A stretch of 64,000 nucleotides of DNA from Roseovarius halotolerans. GTDB taxonomy: Bacteria > Pseudomonadota > Alphaproteobacteria > Rhodobacterales > Rhodobacteraceae. The translations under genes were made by a program, and so were the position numbers. The notes beneath the pieces were generated by a model that saw only the letters and a program-made list of their open reading frames with translations, did not search any database and had not been told where the DNA came from. The stretch spans positions 682,001-746,000 of the forward strand of contig NZ_FWFU01000002.1 in the NCBI RefSeq assembly GCF_900172255.1, in the 5' to 3' direction. Shown here piece after piece: positions 45,870-54,114 of this stretch; the stretch's first letter is position 1; every line of letters starts with the position of its first letter.

Positions 45870-46880
45870 TTGAGCTTTGTGCAGTCATATCACATGCGTC
45901 TCAAGCGCAAGCGGGCGAAGGTTCGTGCCTGGCGCAAGCATTTCTCGTTGATCCCGGTCGAGAACCGCACCGGAAAGATCCGCGCGGGCGATATCCTGTT
46001 GTTCTCGACCTTTCGCGACGAGAACGTGCGGCTGCCCTATTTCCTGAAATACTATCGCGACCTTGGTGTGTCGCATTTCCTGATGGTGGACAACAACAGC
46101 CAGGATGGCGGCCGGGAGTATCTGGCCGATCAGCCGGATGTGTCTCTCTGGACAACCAAGGCCAGCTACAAGGCCGCGCGGTTCGGGGTCGACTGGCTGA
46201 ACTGGTTGCAGGCGAAATACGGTCATGAGCACTGGTCCCTGGTGGTCGATCCCGACGAATTCTTTGTCTATCCGTTCTGCGATACCCGCCCGATCCGCGC
46301 ACTGACCGATTGGCTTGACGTGTCGCAGCTTCGATCGTTCGGGGCGATGTTGCTGGATATGTATCCCAAGGGGCGGATGGACGCGGTGCCCTACCGCGTG
46401 GGTCAGAACCCGATGGAGATCGCCTCGTGGTTCGATCCCGGCAACTACCTGATCCAGAAGAATCCGGCCTTCGGCAATTTGTGGATTCAGGGCGGTCCGC
46501 GCGCGCGGGTGTTCTTTCCCAATACCCCGGCCAAGGCGCCCGCGCTCAACAAGATCCCGCTGGTGAAATGGGACCGGCGCTATGCCTATGTCAGTTCGAC
46601 CCACATGCTTTTGCCGCGAGGGCTGAACCAGACCTACGATACGCTTGGCGGCGAAAAGGCCAGCGGCATCCTGCTTCACGCCAAGTTTCTCGATACCTTC
46701 GCCGCCAAGGCGGAAGAGGAACTGGAGCGCAAGCAGCACTATGCGGCCAGCATCGAATACAAGGCCTATTACGATAACCTTAAGGATAATCCAGACCTTT
46801 GGTGCAAATGGTCGGAAAAGTATATAAACTGGCGGCAACTGGAGATCCTCGGACTGATGTCCAAGGGGAACTGGGCTTGA
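45870..46880 (+). CDS. Glycosyltransferase, family-2-like (paralogue 2)
   Basis: A 336-residue paralogue of the preceding enzyme. Matching blocks include TFRDENVRLPYFL, VDNNSQDGGREYL, the metal-binding VVDPDEFFVYP, MLLDMYPKG, a KWDRRYAYVSSTHMLLPRGLN segment, and the C-terminal WRQLEILGLMSKG. Differences in the substrate-facing middle part suggest a different linkage or acceptor. Start is TTG 45870 with AGAGAGG seven bases upstream; ATG 45894 would shorten it by eight residues. The 126-base gap before it is AT-richer than its surroundings and may hold a promoter. Confidence 0.83.
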   Translation: MSFVQSYHMRLKRKRAKVRAWRKHFSLIPVENRTGKIRAGDILLFSTFRDENVRLPYFLKYYRDLGVSHFLMVDNNSQDGGREYLADQPDVSLWTTKASYKAARFGVDWLNWLQAKYGHEHWSLVVDPDEFFVYPFCDTRPIRALTDWLDVSQLRSFGAMLLDMYPKGRMDAVPYRVGQNPMEIASWFDPGNYLIQKNPAFGNLWIQGGPRARVFFPNTPAKAPALNKIPLVKWDRRYAYVSSTHMLLPRGLNQTYDTLGGEKASGILLHAKFLDTFAAKAEEELERKQHYAASIEYKAYYDNLKDNPDLWCKWSEKYINWRQLEILGLMSKGNWA

Positions 46881-46896
46881 AAAAGGGCGACGGGCA

Positions 46897-48597
46897 GTGA
46901 GTGTTGGTATCATCATGTTGGTTCACACGGCGTTTGACCGTGCGGAGCAGGTGGCGCGCCACTGGGCCGCGGCCGGTTGCCCGCTTGTGATACATGCCGA
47001 CAAGTCGGTGCCCGCCAAGACCTATAACGCCTTCGTCAATGCGCTTTCCGATCTGCCCGATGTCCGTTTCTGCAAGCGGCATCGCTGTGAATGGGGCACA
47101 TGGGGGCTGGTGGCGGCGACGCAAAGCGCCGGTCAGCTCATGCTGGATGAGTTCGAGGATGTGCGGCATGTCTATCTGGCCTCGGGTTCGTGCCTGCCGC
47201 TCCGACCGGTGCAGGAGCTCAAAGACTATCTGGCCGAGCGTCCGCATACCGATTTCATCGAATCCGCCACCACCGCCGACGTGCCCTGGACGATGGGGGG
47301 CCTCGATCAAGAGCGTTTCACGCTGCGGTTCCCGTTCTCGTGGCGCAAGCATCGCTATCTGTTCGACAAATACGTGTCGCTGCAACGCCGCCTTGGGTTC
47401 AAGCGGCGCATCCCCAATGGGCTCGTGCCGCATATGGGCAGCCAATGGTGGTGCCTGACGCGCCAGACCCTGTCGGCGATCCTGTCCGATCCTGACCGGC
47501 AGGTTTACGACGCCTATTTCCAGCGGGTTTGGATCCCCGACGAAAGCTATTTCCAGACGCTTTCGCGGCAGTATTCGCTGCAGATTGAAAGCCGGTCGCT
47601 GACGCTGTCGAAATTCGACTATCAGGGCAAGCCGCATATTTTCTATGACGATCACCTACAGCTTCTGCGTCGGTCGGACTGTTTCGTGGCGCGCAAGATC
47701 TGGCCGTTTGCCAATCGGCTTTACGATGCCTTCATGAGCGACAATGCGGGCGCGATGAAGCGCACCGAGCCCAATCCCGGCAAGATCGACCGCATCTTTT
47801 CCAAGGCGGTGGAGCGGCGGACGCGCGGGCGTCCCGGCCTTTACATGCAAAGCCGTTTTCCGGTCGAAGGGCGTGAAAACGGGCTGACCTGTGCGCAGTA
47901 CTCGGTTTTCGAGGGGTTTGGCGACCTTTTCGAGAATTTCGAGCAATGGTTGGCGCGGGTCACCGGCACACGGGTGCACGGCCACCTGTTCGCGCCCGAA
48001 CGTGCCGAGTTCTCGGATGGGCAGACGGTGATGAACGGGGCGCTTTGCGACAGTGCGGCCTTGCGAGACTATAACCCGAGGGCGTTTCTCGCCAGCCTGA
48101 TCTGGAATACACGCGGCGAGCGGCAGTGTTTCCAGATGGGGCCGCGGGACCATATCGAGGATGTCGAATGGGATATCGCCAAGGACCCCAATGCGCAGAT
48201 CTCGGTCATCTCGGGAAGCTGGGCGGTCCCGCTGTTCAAGTCGAACCGGAATTTCGCGGATATCCGGCAGGAGGCGGCGAGGCTGCAACAGATCGAAAGC
48301 AAGCATCTGGGTGTTTTGCGCTCGCCCTGGGCCAAGGCGCGGATCCGTATCTGGACAATGGCCGAGTTCATCGAGGCGCCGATGGAACCCCTGCAGACCA
48401 TCATCGACGAGATCGGCCAGCAGAACCTGCGCGGTCTGGCCGAGGTCCCCAAGATGGCCGATCTGACCGGCTTCGGGCAGTTCCTGCAGAACCTCAAGAA
48501 CCAGGGTATGCATCCGTATCTGATGGGGGATTTCCCGGTGCAGCATGGGTTGCATGAGCCCCAGCAGACAACTCCCAAACCCTATCTGGTGCAGTAA
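46897..48597 (+). CDS. Core-2/I-branching-type glycosyltransferase (GT14-like) with long C-terminal region
   Basis: A 566-residue protein. The N-terminal 270 residues resemble the core-2/I-branching enzymes (GT14): IIMLVHTAFDRAEQVARHW, YLASGSCLPLRPV, and QWWCLTRQTLSAI followed by PDESYFQTL, which contains the family's acceptor-site Glu-Ser. The C-terminal half (about 300-566) is a separate region I cannot assign to a family; it contains a YMQSRFPVEGRENGLT segment. GT14 enzymes commonly add branching beta-1,6-linked sugars. The start is GTG 46897, 16 bases after the preceding gene. A sulfotransferase-like gene starts 6 bases after its stop. Confidence 0.8.
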   Translation: MSVGIIMLVHTAFDRAEQVARHWAAAGCPLVIHADKSVPAKTYNAFVNALSDLPDVRFCKRHRCEWGTWGLVAATQSAGQLMLDEFEDVRHVYLASGSCLPLRPVQELKDYLAERPHTDFIESATTADVPWTMGGLDQERFTLRFPFSWRKHRYLFDKYVSLQRRLGFKRRIPNGLVPHMGSQWWCLTRQTLSAILSDPDRQVYDAYFQRVWIPDESYFQTLSRQYSLQIESRSLTLSKFDYQGKPHIFYDDHLQLLRRSDCFVARKIWPFANRLYDAFMSDNAGAMKRTEPNPGKIDRIFSKAVERRTRGRPGLYMQSRFPVEGRENGLTCAQYSVFEGFGDLFENFEQWLARVTGTRVHGHLFAPERAEFSDGQTVMNGALCDSAALRDYNPRAFLASLIWNTRGERQCFQMGPRDHIEDVEWDIAKDPNAQISVISGSWAVPLFKSNRNFADIRQEAARLQQIESKHLGVLRSPWAKARIRIWTMAEFIEAPMEPLQTIIDEIGQQNLRGLAEVPKMADLTGFGQFLQNLKNQGMHPYLMGDFPVQHGLHEPQQTTPKPYLVQ

Positions 48598-48603
48598 CCC
48601 GGC

Positions 48604-50031
48604 ATGAGCGGAAATTTCGACTACTTCGTGGTGTTCGCCGAAATGCGCACCGGCTCGAATTTTCTCGAAACGAATCTCAATGCGTTCGAGGGTCTTGAAT
48701 GTCATGGCGAGGCGTTCAACCCGCATTTCATCGGCTATCCCAACAAGACCGAGATACTGGGCGTCACCCAGGCGATGCGCGATGGCGATCCGGGGCGGTT
48801 GATCGAGGCGATCAAGACAGGGTCCGAGGGTTTGGGCGGGTTCCGGTTCTTTCACGACCATGATGGCCGGGTGCTGGACATCTGCCTTGACGATCCGCGG
48901 TGTGCCAAGATCATCCTGACCCGCAATCCGCTGGACAGTTATGTCTCATGGAAGATCGCGCAGGCGACCGGTCAGTGGAAACTGACCAATGTCAAACGTC
49001 GCAAGGACAGCAAGGTCAGCTTTGACGGGGACGAATTTGAAAGGCATGTCGCGCATCTGCAATCGTTCCAGGTGTTCTTGCTGAACCGGCTTCAGATGAC
49101 CGGGCAGACGGCGTTCTATGTTGCATATGAGGATCTTCAGAACCTGGCGGTGATCAATGGGATGGCACGGTTTCTTGGCTGTGGCACGCAGCTTGATGCG
49201 CTGGATTCATCGCTCAAGAAGCAGAACCCGAGCCCGCTGAGCGAGAAGGTCGCGAATTACGACGAGATGGAGCGGGCGCTGTCTGGGCAGGATCCGTTCA
49301 ACATGACGCGCATCCCGAATTTCGAGCCGCGTCGCGGGCCGGCGGTGCCGGGCTTCGTGACGGGTGCGCGCGCGCCGCTGCTTTACATGCCGGTCAGGTC
49401 CGGACCCGAGGCGGAGGTCAGGGCCTGGCTTGCCGCGCTGGACGAGGTGCCCGAGGACAGTCTGCCGACGCATCTCAACCAGAAGGCCCTCAGGCAATGG
49501 AAACGGCGCAACCGGCGGCACCGCAGTTTCACGGTGTTACGACACCCGGCGGCGCGCGCGCATGACGCGTTCTGCAACAAGATCCTGATGCGCGGGCCTG
49601 GGACCTATGCCGATATCCGCAAGACGCTGCGCAATTTTCACAAGCTGCCGATCCCCGGCGGCGATCTGGACGAAAGCTATGACCGGCGCGCGCATCGTGC
49701 GGCTTTTGTGGGGTTCCTCGATTTCCTGCGTGCCAACCTTGCGGGGCAGACAGGTATCCGGATCGACGCGCATTGGGCGTCGCAGGTGGCGGTATTGCAG
49801 GGGATGGCGCAGTTCGCGGTGCCCGATATGCTCATCCGGGAGGATGAGATGCAGACCGATCTGCCGCAGATGGCGGGACGGGTCGGCTACCGCGATGCAC
49901 CGCGCCCGGAGCGGGCCACGGGCGACACGCCATTTGCCCTGTCGGATATATATGACGACGAGATCGAGTCGCTGGTAAGCGACATCTATCAGCGCGATTA
50001 CATGACCTTCGGATTCGAACCCTGGCAATAG
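48604..50031 (+). CDS. Probable tandem sulfotransferase (NodH/Stf0-like N-terminal half plus second sulfotransferase-like half)
   Basis: A 475-residue protein in which two related modules can be seen. The N-terminal module (about 1-240) has the 5'-phosphosulfate loop FAEMRTGSNFLETNL and the 3'-phosphate motif ILTRNPLDSYVSWKIAQ, as in NodH and Stf0 carbohydrate sulfotransferases. The C-terminal module (from about 255) has RSFTVLRHPAARAHDAFCNKI, a second 3'-phosphate-type motif, but its 5' loop is weak (LLYMPVRSGP). The second half may therefore be a degenerate domain, an acceptor-binding domain or an active partner. It is the last gene of the glycan block, directly after the branching glycosyltransferase, so the likely substrate is the nascent glycan. 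Confidence 0.75.
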   Translation: MSGNFDYFVVFAEMRTGSNFLETNLNAFEGLECHGEAFNPHFIGYPNKTEILGVTQAMRDGDPGRLIEAIKTGSEGLGGFRFFHDHDGRVLDICLDDPRCAKIILTRNPLDSYVSWKIAQATGQWKLTNVKRRKDSKVSFDGDEFERHVAHLQSFQVFLLNRLQMTGQTAFYVAYEDLQNLAVINGMARFLGCGTQLDALDSSLKKQNPSPLSEKVANYDEMERALSGQDPFNMTRIPNFEPRRGPAVPGFVTGARAPLLYMPVRSGPEAEVRAWLAALDEVPEDSLPTHLNQKALRQWKRRNRRHRSFTVLRHPAARAHDAFCNKILMRGPGTYADIRKTLRNFHKLPIPGGDLDESYDRRAHRAAFVGFLDFLRANLAGQTGIRIDAHWASQVAVLQGMAQFAVPDMLIREDEMQTDLPQMAGRVGYRDAPRPERATGDTPFALSDIYDDEIESLVSDIYQRDYMTFGFEPWQ

Positions 50032-50043
50032 GGCCGCAAGGTG

Positions 50044-50508
50044 TCAGGCGGCTTGCGCCGCCTGCGCCTCGGTCACGATGGTATAGAGCGTCATCGGATC
50101 GGTGTTCGCGCGCAGCTTGGCGCAGACCGACGGGTCGCGCAGTGTGCGTGACACTAGCGCCAGCGCCTTGAGGTGTTCCACCCCGGCATCGCGGGGCGCG
50201 AACAGTGCGAAGACCAGATCGACAGGCTGCCGATCGACCGCGCTGAAATCCACGGGCTTTTCCAGAAGCACCAGTGCACCGACAACATGTTCCAGCCCAT
50301 CCAGCCGGGCGTGCGGCAGGGCTACGCCATTGCCGACGCCGGTCGGCCCGAGGCTTTCGCGTTCCTGAAGGGCCTCGACGGCTTCGGTCTGGTTCACTTG
50401 GTAGACCGAATCGGCGATGCCACCCAGTTCATGCAGCAGGCGTTTCTTGCTGGAGACAGCAGAGAACACGCGCACGGCCTCTGGCTTGAGGATCATATCC
50501 ATATCCAT
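50044..50508 (-). CDS. ptsN: Nitrogen PTS EIIA component
   Basis: PtsN is the phosphate-accepting end protein of the nitrogen phosphotransferase relay, with regulatory, not transport, functions. The 154-residue protein has the phosphorylatable His in GNGVALPHARLD, and the EIIA block ERESLGPTGVG precedes it. Start: ATG 50508 with GAGAAA upstream; two further ATGs follow at once (MDMDM), so the exact start may be up to four residues later. It is the last gene of the minus-strand set rnd-lptC-lptA-lptB-hpf-ptsN. Confidence 0.93.
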   Translation of the reverse strand: MDMDMILKPEAVRVFSAVSSKKRLLHELGGIADSVYQVNQTEAVEALQERESLGPTGVGNGVALPHARLDGLEHVVGALVLLEKPVDFSAVDRQPVDLVFALFAPRDAGVEHLKALALVSRTLRDPSVCAKLRANTDPMTLYTIVTEAQAAQAA

Positions 50509-50566
50509 TGGTTTTCTCGACGCTCTGCCGGGCTTGGCGCATGCCGCGCCCGGCACCTTGTGTCTG

Positions 50567-51130
50567 TTAAGGGTCGATCCAGCCGATATTACCATCATCC
50601 CGACGGTAAACGACATTCAACCCATTGTTACCCTCATTGCGGAAGATCAGCACCGGAGCCCCTGCCAGTTCCATCTGCATGACCGCTTCGCCGACAGACA
50701 GAGACGGGATTTGCGTCTCCATTTCGGCGACGATCATCGGCTGGAGGCTTTCAGGTTCCGAATCCGCATCGTCACTTTCCGAGGCGAGGATATATGAGGA
50801 TGCGCCCGAAAGTTCAACAGGCTGTGAACGGTCGCGATGATGATCCTTCAAACGGCGCTTGTAGCGGCGAAGCTGCTTCTCGATTTTCTCGCAGGATTGA
50901 TCGAATGCGGCGTAGATTTCATGCGCGCGCGCCTTGGCCTGGGTGGTCAACCCGGTCGACAGATGCACTATGGTTTCGCAGACGAATTCACTGGCGCTTT
51001 TGGAAAAAATCACATGGGCGTCAGTCGGGCGTTCGGCATATTTCGACACGGCCACACCAAGCTGCTCTTTGACATGTGTCTGCAGCGATTCACCTATGTC
51101 GATCTGCTTACCACTGATTTGATAGCGCAT
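50567..51130 (-). CDS. hpf: Long-form ribosome hibernation promoting factor
   Basis: The 187-residue protein has an N-terminal HPF/YfiA domain (1-100; MRYQISGKQIDIGESL and KARAHEIYAAFDQSCEKIEKQLRRYKRRL) and a separate C-terminal dimerisation domain (about 130-187; PVLIFRNEGNNGLNVVYRRDDGNIG). The long form dimerises 70S ribosomes on its own into inactive 100S particles in slow-growing cells. ATG 51130 is preceded by GGAGTGAAG. It has a predicted promoter in the 246-base gap that separates it from lptB. Confidence 0.94.
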   Translation of the reverse strand: MRYQISGKQIDIGESLQTHVKEQLGVAVSKYAERPTDAHVIFSKSASEFVCETIVHLSTGLTTQAKARAHEIYAAFDQSCEKIEKQLRRYKRRLKDHHRDRSQPVELSGASSYILASESDDADSEPESLQPMIVAEMETQIPSLSVGEAVMQMELAGAPVLIFRNEGNNGLNVVYRRDDGNIGWIDP

Positions 51131-51299
51131 CTTCACTCCTTCATTTGACGATCCGGTGGCGCGCACCAGGGGCGTTCGACCCTGATGACGTTCATTTCCG
51201 GATGCGGGAAACTGACATTTCGCCTGCTTGCTCTGACCCGGCCCCTGGAACGAGGGCCCGATGCGGGATCAGCACGGAAGCCTGAAATGTCATGCCCCT

Positions 51300-51329
51300 A
51301 TTTGAGGCGCTTTTACCGGGGTTTGTCAA
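51300..51329 (-). promoter_or_regulatory. Predicted promoter for hpf-ptsN
   Basis: Reading leftwards, TTGACA (51329-51324) is followed after 18 bases by TCAAAT (51305-51300). The -35 is perfect, the -10 weak, and the spacing one base long. It would separate hpf-ptsN transcription from the lpt genes. Confidence 0.4.
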
Positions 51330-51376
51330 TGAAGATCGGTGTTGCAGGTGCGGGTCTGCGACAGCATGCCCAAACG

Positions 51377-52135
51377 TCAGGAAATGCGGAAATTGTCACC
51401 CAGATAGACCCGGCGAACGTTCTCGTTCTGGACCACCTCTTCGGGGCTGCCAGACATAAGGACCTGTCCGTCATGAAGGATATATGCGCGATCGACGATC
51501 TCGAGCGTCTCGCGGACGTTGTGGTCCGTGATCAGCACACCGATGCCGCGTTTCTTCAGATCGGCGACGAGGTGACGGATATCGCCGACCGAGATCGGAT
51601 CAACCCCGGCGAAAGGTTCGTCCAGCAGCAGGTAACGCGGATGCGCCGCAAGGCAGCGGGCGATCTCTACGCGGCGGCGTTCACCCCCAGACAGCGCCAG
51701 CGCGGGCGCACGGCGCAGATGTTCGATCGAGAACTCCGAAAGCAGCTCTTCGAGGCGCTCGCGCCGCTTGTGGCGGTCGCGCTCGGATATGTCGAGGATG
51801 GCCAGGATGTTGTCTTCGACCGACAGCCCCCGAAAGATCGACATTTCCTGAGGAAGATAGCCGACGCCCAGTTTTGCGCGACGATACATCGGCAGGCTGG
51901 TCACGTCTTGTCCATCGATCATCACCTTGCCGCTCTCGGGCTGGATCAGTCCCGCGATGGCATAAAAGGTCGTGGTCTTGCCTGACCCGTTCGGCCCCAG
52001 AAGCGCGACCACCTCACCTTGTTGCAGGTAGAGCGACACGTCGCGAATCACGACCCTGCGCTTGTAGCTCTTGCGCAGGTTCGAGACCTCGAGGCCCATG
52101 CTTTCGTGCGCGATATGGAGCTTGGGCGCAGGCAT
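51377..52135 (-). CDS. lptB: LPS export ABC transporter ATP-binding protein
   Basis: LptB powers lipopolysaccharide extraction from the inner membrane in the LptB2FG complex. The 252-residue ATPase has Walker [15 protein letters not shown], signature [14 protein letters not shown], Walker [14 protein letters not shown] and the H-loop ITDHNVRE, all typical of LptB. The first 15 residues are an extension compared with the E. coli protein, so GLEVSNL may be nearer the usual beginning. It starts three bases after the lptA stop. LptF and LptG are not in the window. Confidence 0.96.
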   Translation of the reverse strand: MPAPKLHIAHESMGLEVSNLRKSYKRRVVIRDVSLYLQQGEVVALLGPNGSGKTTTFYAIAGLIQPESGKVMIDGQDVTSLPMYRRAKLGVGYLPQEMSIFRGLSVEDNILAILDISERDRHKRRERLEELLSEFSIEHLRRAPALALSGGERRRVEIARCLAAHPRYLLLDEPFAGVDPISVGDIRHLVADLKKRGIGVLITDHNVRETLEIVDRAYILHDGQVLMSGSPEEVVQNENVRRVYLGDNFRIS

Positions 52136-52138
52136 CGT

Positions 52139-52636
52139 TCAGTCCTGCGGCTGCAAGATGGTTTTGACCCGGCCGGTCATCCGTGCGGTGCCAGCGCGCG
52201 TGTCCACGACCATGTTATCCGAGGTCAGCGTCTGCCGCGGCTGCACCAGAAGCACCGACCCCTCCATCTCGATCATGCCTGTATCGACGTAATAATCCGC
52301 CTGATCCCCTTCGGCCGCATCTTCGCCGCTGATGACGATGACGCCGCCGGTGGCCTTCAGCCGGTCGATCCCGCTTTCGTCTTCCTTGTAGATCACCAGA
52401 ACATGCGGCGCGAAAAGGCGCATCTCGCCCTGGCCGACCACCACGTTGCCGGTAAACACAGCGGTTCCATCGGTCTGGTTCACGTCAAGGTTTTCGGAGG
52501 TGACCTCAACAGGAAGGTCGCTGTCCTGCTGGCTTTCTCCAAAGGCGATCTGAGCCCCTTGGGCGAGGCCCGCAGAGGGCGCGGTCAGCAGAAGCAGACA
52601 GAGAGCGGGCCACGAAAAACGGTTCAAAAGTATCAA
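52139..52636 (-). CDS. lptA: LPS transport periplasmic protein LptA
   Basis: A 165-residue periplasmic protein (signal peptide 1-25, ending GLA/QG) of the OstA/LptA beta-jellyroll type. It forms the bridge that carries lipopolysaccharide across the periplasm. Recognisable blocks are VTSENLDVNQTDGTAVFTGNVVV and VEGSVLLVQPRQTLTSDNMVVDTRAG-like strands. The start overlaps the lptC stop by four bases, so the two are translationally coupled. Confidence 0.92.
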   Translation of the reverse strand: MILLNRFSWPALCLLLLTAPSAGLAQGAQIAFGESQQDSDLPVEVTSENLDVNQTDGTAVFTGNVVVGQGEMRLFAPHVLVIYKEDESGIDRLKATGGVIVISGEDAAEGDQADYYVDTGMIEMEGSVLLVQPRQTLTSDNMVVDTRAGTARMTGRVKTILQPQD

Positions 52637-53247
52637 TCCTCTGCATTCTTGGGCTGGTATATCACCTTGACGCCATCTGTAAAAAACAAATGTGTATCGC
52701 CCGTTTCATCGTTCGGTGCGATTACCATCCGCCCTGCATCTAGATCGCCGGGGGGGCCATTGCCCGTGACCGGGCCGGGGGTTTGGGCATAGAGTGAATC
52801 AAAGCGCGTGTTCAGCACATCGGTGGTCATATGGAAGCCGGTGCTGGTGTTGATCCGAACGTCGCCTGTCATCTTGATGGTCGAGTCGTCCTGATTCACG
52901 TCCGCCTCGTCCGAGAGGATATCGATCAGCGATCCGGAGGTCAGTGTCAGCCGGGATTCCACCACATCCGCCAGGATCCGGCTCGGATCATCTGCATAGG
53001 GGCGCGCCGCCTGCGCACTCAAGGTGATGAGGTCGCCCTCGTCGGTCATGCCGGTGAAGGTCGCGTTGCTGGCACCCTGTTCCTGGGCGCGTTGTTCGAG
53101 ACCGACTTCGGCGACCGGAATCGTCTTGGTCGGGCCAATCGAGCGCGACAAAAGAAACAGCATCGATAGCAGCGCCAAGGCGGCCAGGGGCAGGATGACT
53201 TTCATCCAAGCCACGAGCCGGGAATGGAGGCTGTTATGTCGTGCCAT
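52633..53247 (-). CDS. lptC: LPS export protein LptC
   Basis: A 204-residue protein anchored by one N-terminal membrane helix (about 12-33), with a periplasmic jellyroll domain. LptC receives lipopolysaccharide from LptB2FG and hands it to LptA. The sequence is divergent from E. coli LptC, as in other alphaproteobacteria; position directly before lptA and lptB and the fold pattern (ITLSAQAARPYADDPSRILADVVES) carry the call. It follows rnd by three bases and overlaps lptA. Confidence 0.88.
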   Translation of the reverse strand: MARHNSLHSRLVAWMKVILPLAALALLSMLFLLSRSIGPTKTIPVAEVGLEQRAQEQGASNATFTGMTDEGDLITLSAQAARPYADDPSRILADVVESRLTLTSGSLIDILSDEADVNQDDSTIKMTGDVRINTSTGFHMTTDVLNTRFDSLYAQTPGPVTGNGPPGDLDAGRMVIAPNDETGDTHLFFTDGVKVIYQPKNAED

Positions 53248-53250
53248 GAT

Positions 53251-53862
53251 TCAATGCGCGAAGATGTCGATCTCGGGCCAGCCTGCAAGGTCCAGTCTGG
53301 CACGGGCGGGCAAGAAGTCGAAACAGGCTTGTGCGATTTCGACACGGCCCTCGCGCGCCAGCATCCGGTCAAGCTCGGTGCGCAGGCGGTGCAGGTGCAG
53401 GACATCCGAAGCGGCGTAATCAAGCTGCGCCTCGGTCAGTTCGGGCGCGCCCCAGTCCGAGGATTGCTGGACCTTGGAGACGTCCACGGAGAGCAGTTCC
53501 TGAAGCAGGTTCTTGAGCCCATGGCGGTCGGTATAGGTGCGCACCAGCTTGCTTGCGATCTTTGTGCAATAGACCGGTGCGGCAAGGGCGCCGAAGGCGT
53601 TGTACATCGCCGCGATATCGAAACGGCCGAAGTGAAAGAGCTTGAGAATGTCGGGGTTCTCCAGCATCGCGGCCAGGTTTGGCGCCTCGGTCTGGCCCTT
53701 GTCGATCTGGATCATGTGGGCATTGCCGTCGCCGCCTGACATCTGCACCACGCAGAGCCTGTCGCGATGCGGATTGAGGCCCATGGTTTCGCAGTCGATC
53801 GCGACCACCGGACCCAGATCCAGATCCGCGGGAAGGTCGTTCTTGTATAGGTAATTCGTCAT
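53251..53862 (-). CDS. rnd: RNase D-type 3'-5' exonuclease
   Basis: A short (203-residue) DEDD exonuclease with the DnaQ-like fold. ExoI is [11 protein letters not shown], ExoII lies near [16 protein letters not shown], and ExoIII is [14 protein letters not shown]. It lacks the HRDC domains of E. coli RNase D, as is common in alphaproteobacteria; the likely substrates are tRNA and other RNA 3' ends. Start choice: ATG 53862 has AAGGGA six bases upstream, whereas ATG 53868 would abut it. The gene begins 23 bases after the 3' end of tRNA-Leu on the same strand, and its ribosome-binding site lies inside a hairpin at 53866-53887. Confidence 0.9.
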   Translation of the reverse strand: MTNYLYKNDLPADLDLGPVVAIDCETMGLNPHRDRLCVVQMSGGDGNAHMIQIDKGQTEAPNLAAMLENPDILKLFHFGRFDIAAMYNAFGALAAPVYCTKIASKLVRTYTDRHGLKNLLQELLSVDVSKVQQSSDWGAPELTEAQLDYAASDVLHLHRLRTELDRMLAREGRVEIAQACFDFLPARARLDLAGWPEIDIFAH

Positions 53863-53865
53863 GCT

Positions 53866-53887
53866 CATTCCCTTCGTGGAGGGAATG
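53866..53887 (-). promoter_or_regulatory. Hairpin covering the rnd ribosome-binding site
   Basis: On the transcribed strand CATTCCCT (53887-53880) and AGGGAATG (53873-53866) pair perfectly around a six-base loop. The right arm contains the AGGGA ribosome-binding site and one ATG; the left arm includes the last two bases of tRNA-Leu. Confidence 0.65.
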
Positions 53888-53972
53888 GTGCCCAGGAGAG
53901 GACTCGAACCTCCACGTCCATACGGACACTAGCACCTGAAGCTAGCGCGTCTACCAATTCCGCCACCTGGGC
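53886..53972 (-). tRNA. tRNA-Leu (anticodon CAG)
   Basis: An 87-base class II tRNA read on the minus strand. Acceptor arms GCCCAGG and CCTGGGC pair fully, the D arm carries GGTAGA, the anticodon loop is TTCAGGT between CTAGC and GCTAG, a long variable arm follows (typical of Leu), and the T loop is GGTTCGAGTCC. The discriminator A and an encoded CCA end the gene. CAG reads the codon CTG, the main Leu codon of this high-GC genome. rnd follows directly. Confidence 0.95.
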
Positions 53973-54114
53973 AGGTGTCGTGAAGCCGCCATTTAGACCC
54001 GGCGCCGTGGCGTGTCAACGGCGATTTCATAGATTTGCGGCAATCGCCATATGTCCTTGTTCAAAACGGCACGGAGCATTAGGAAGGGGTGAAATCCAAG
54101 CGGGAGATCCAGAG

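Noticed and set aside
53886-53972. tRNA-Leu as an integration site for a genomic island
   Set aside because: No integrase, no direct repeat of the tRNA 3' end seen nearby, and the flanking genes are housekeeping genes.
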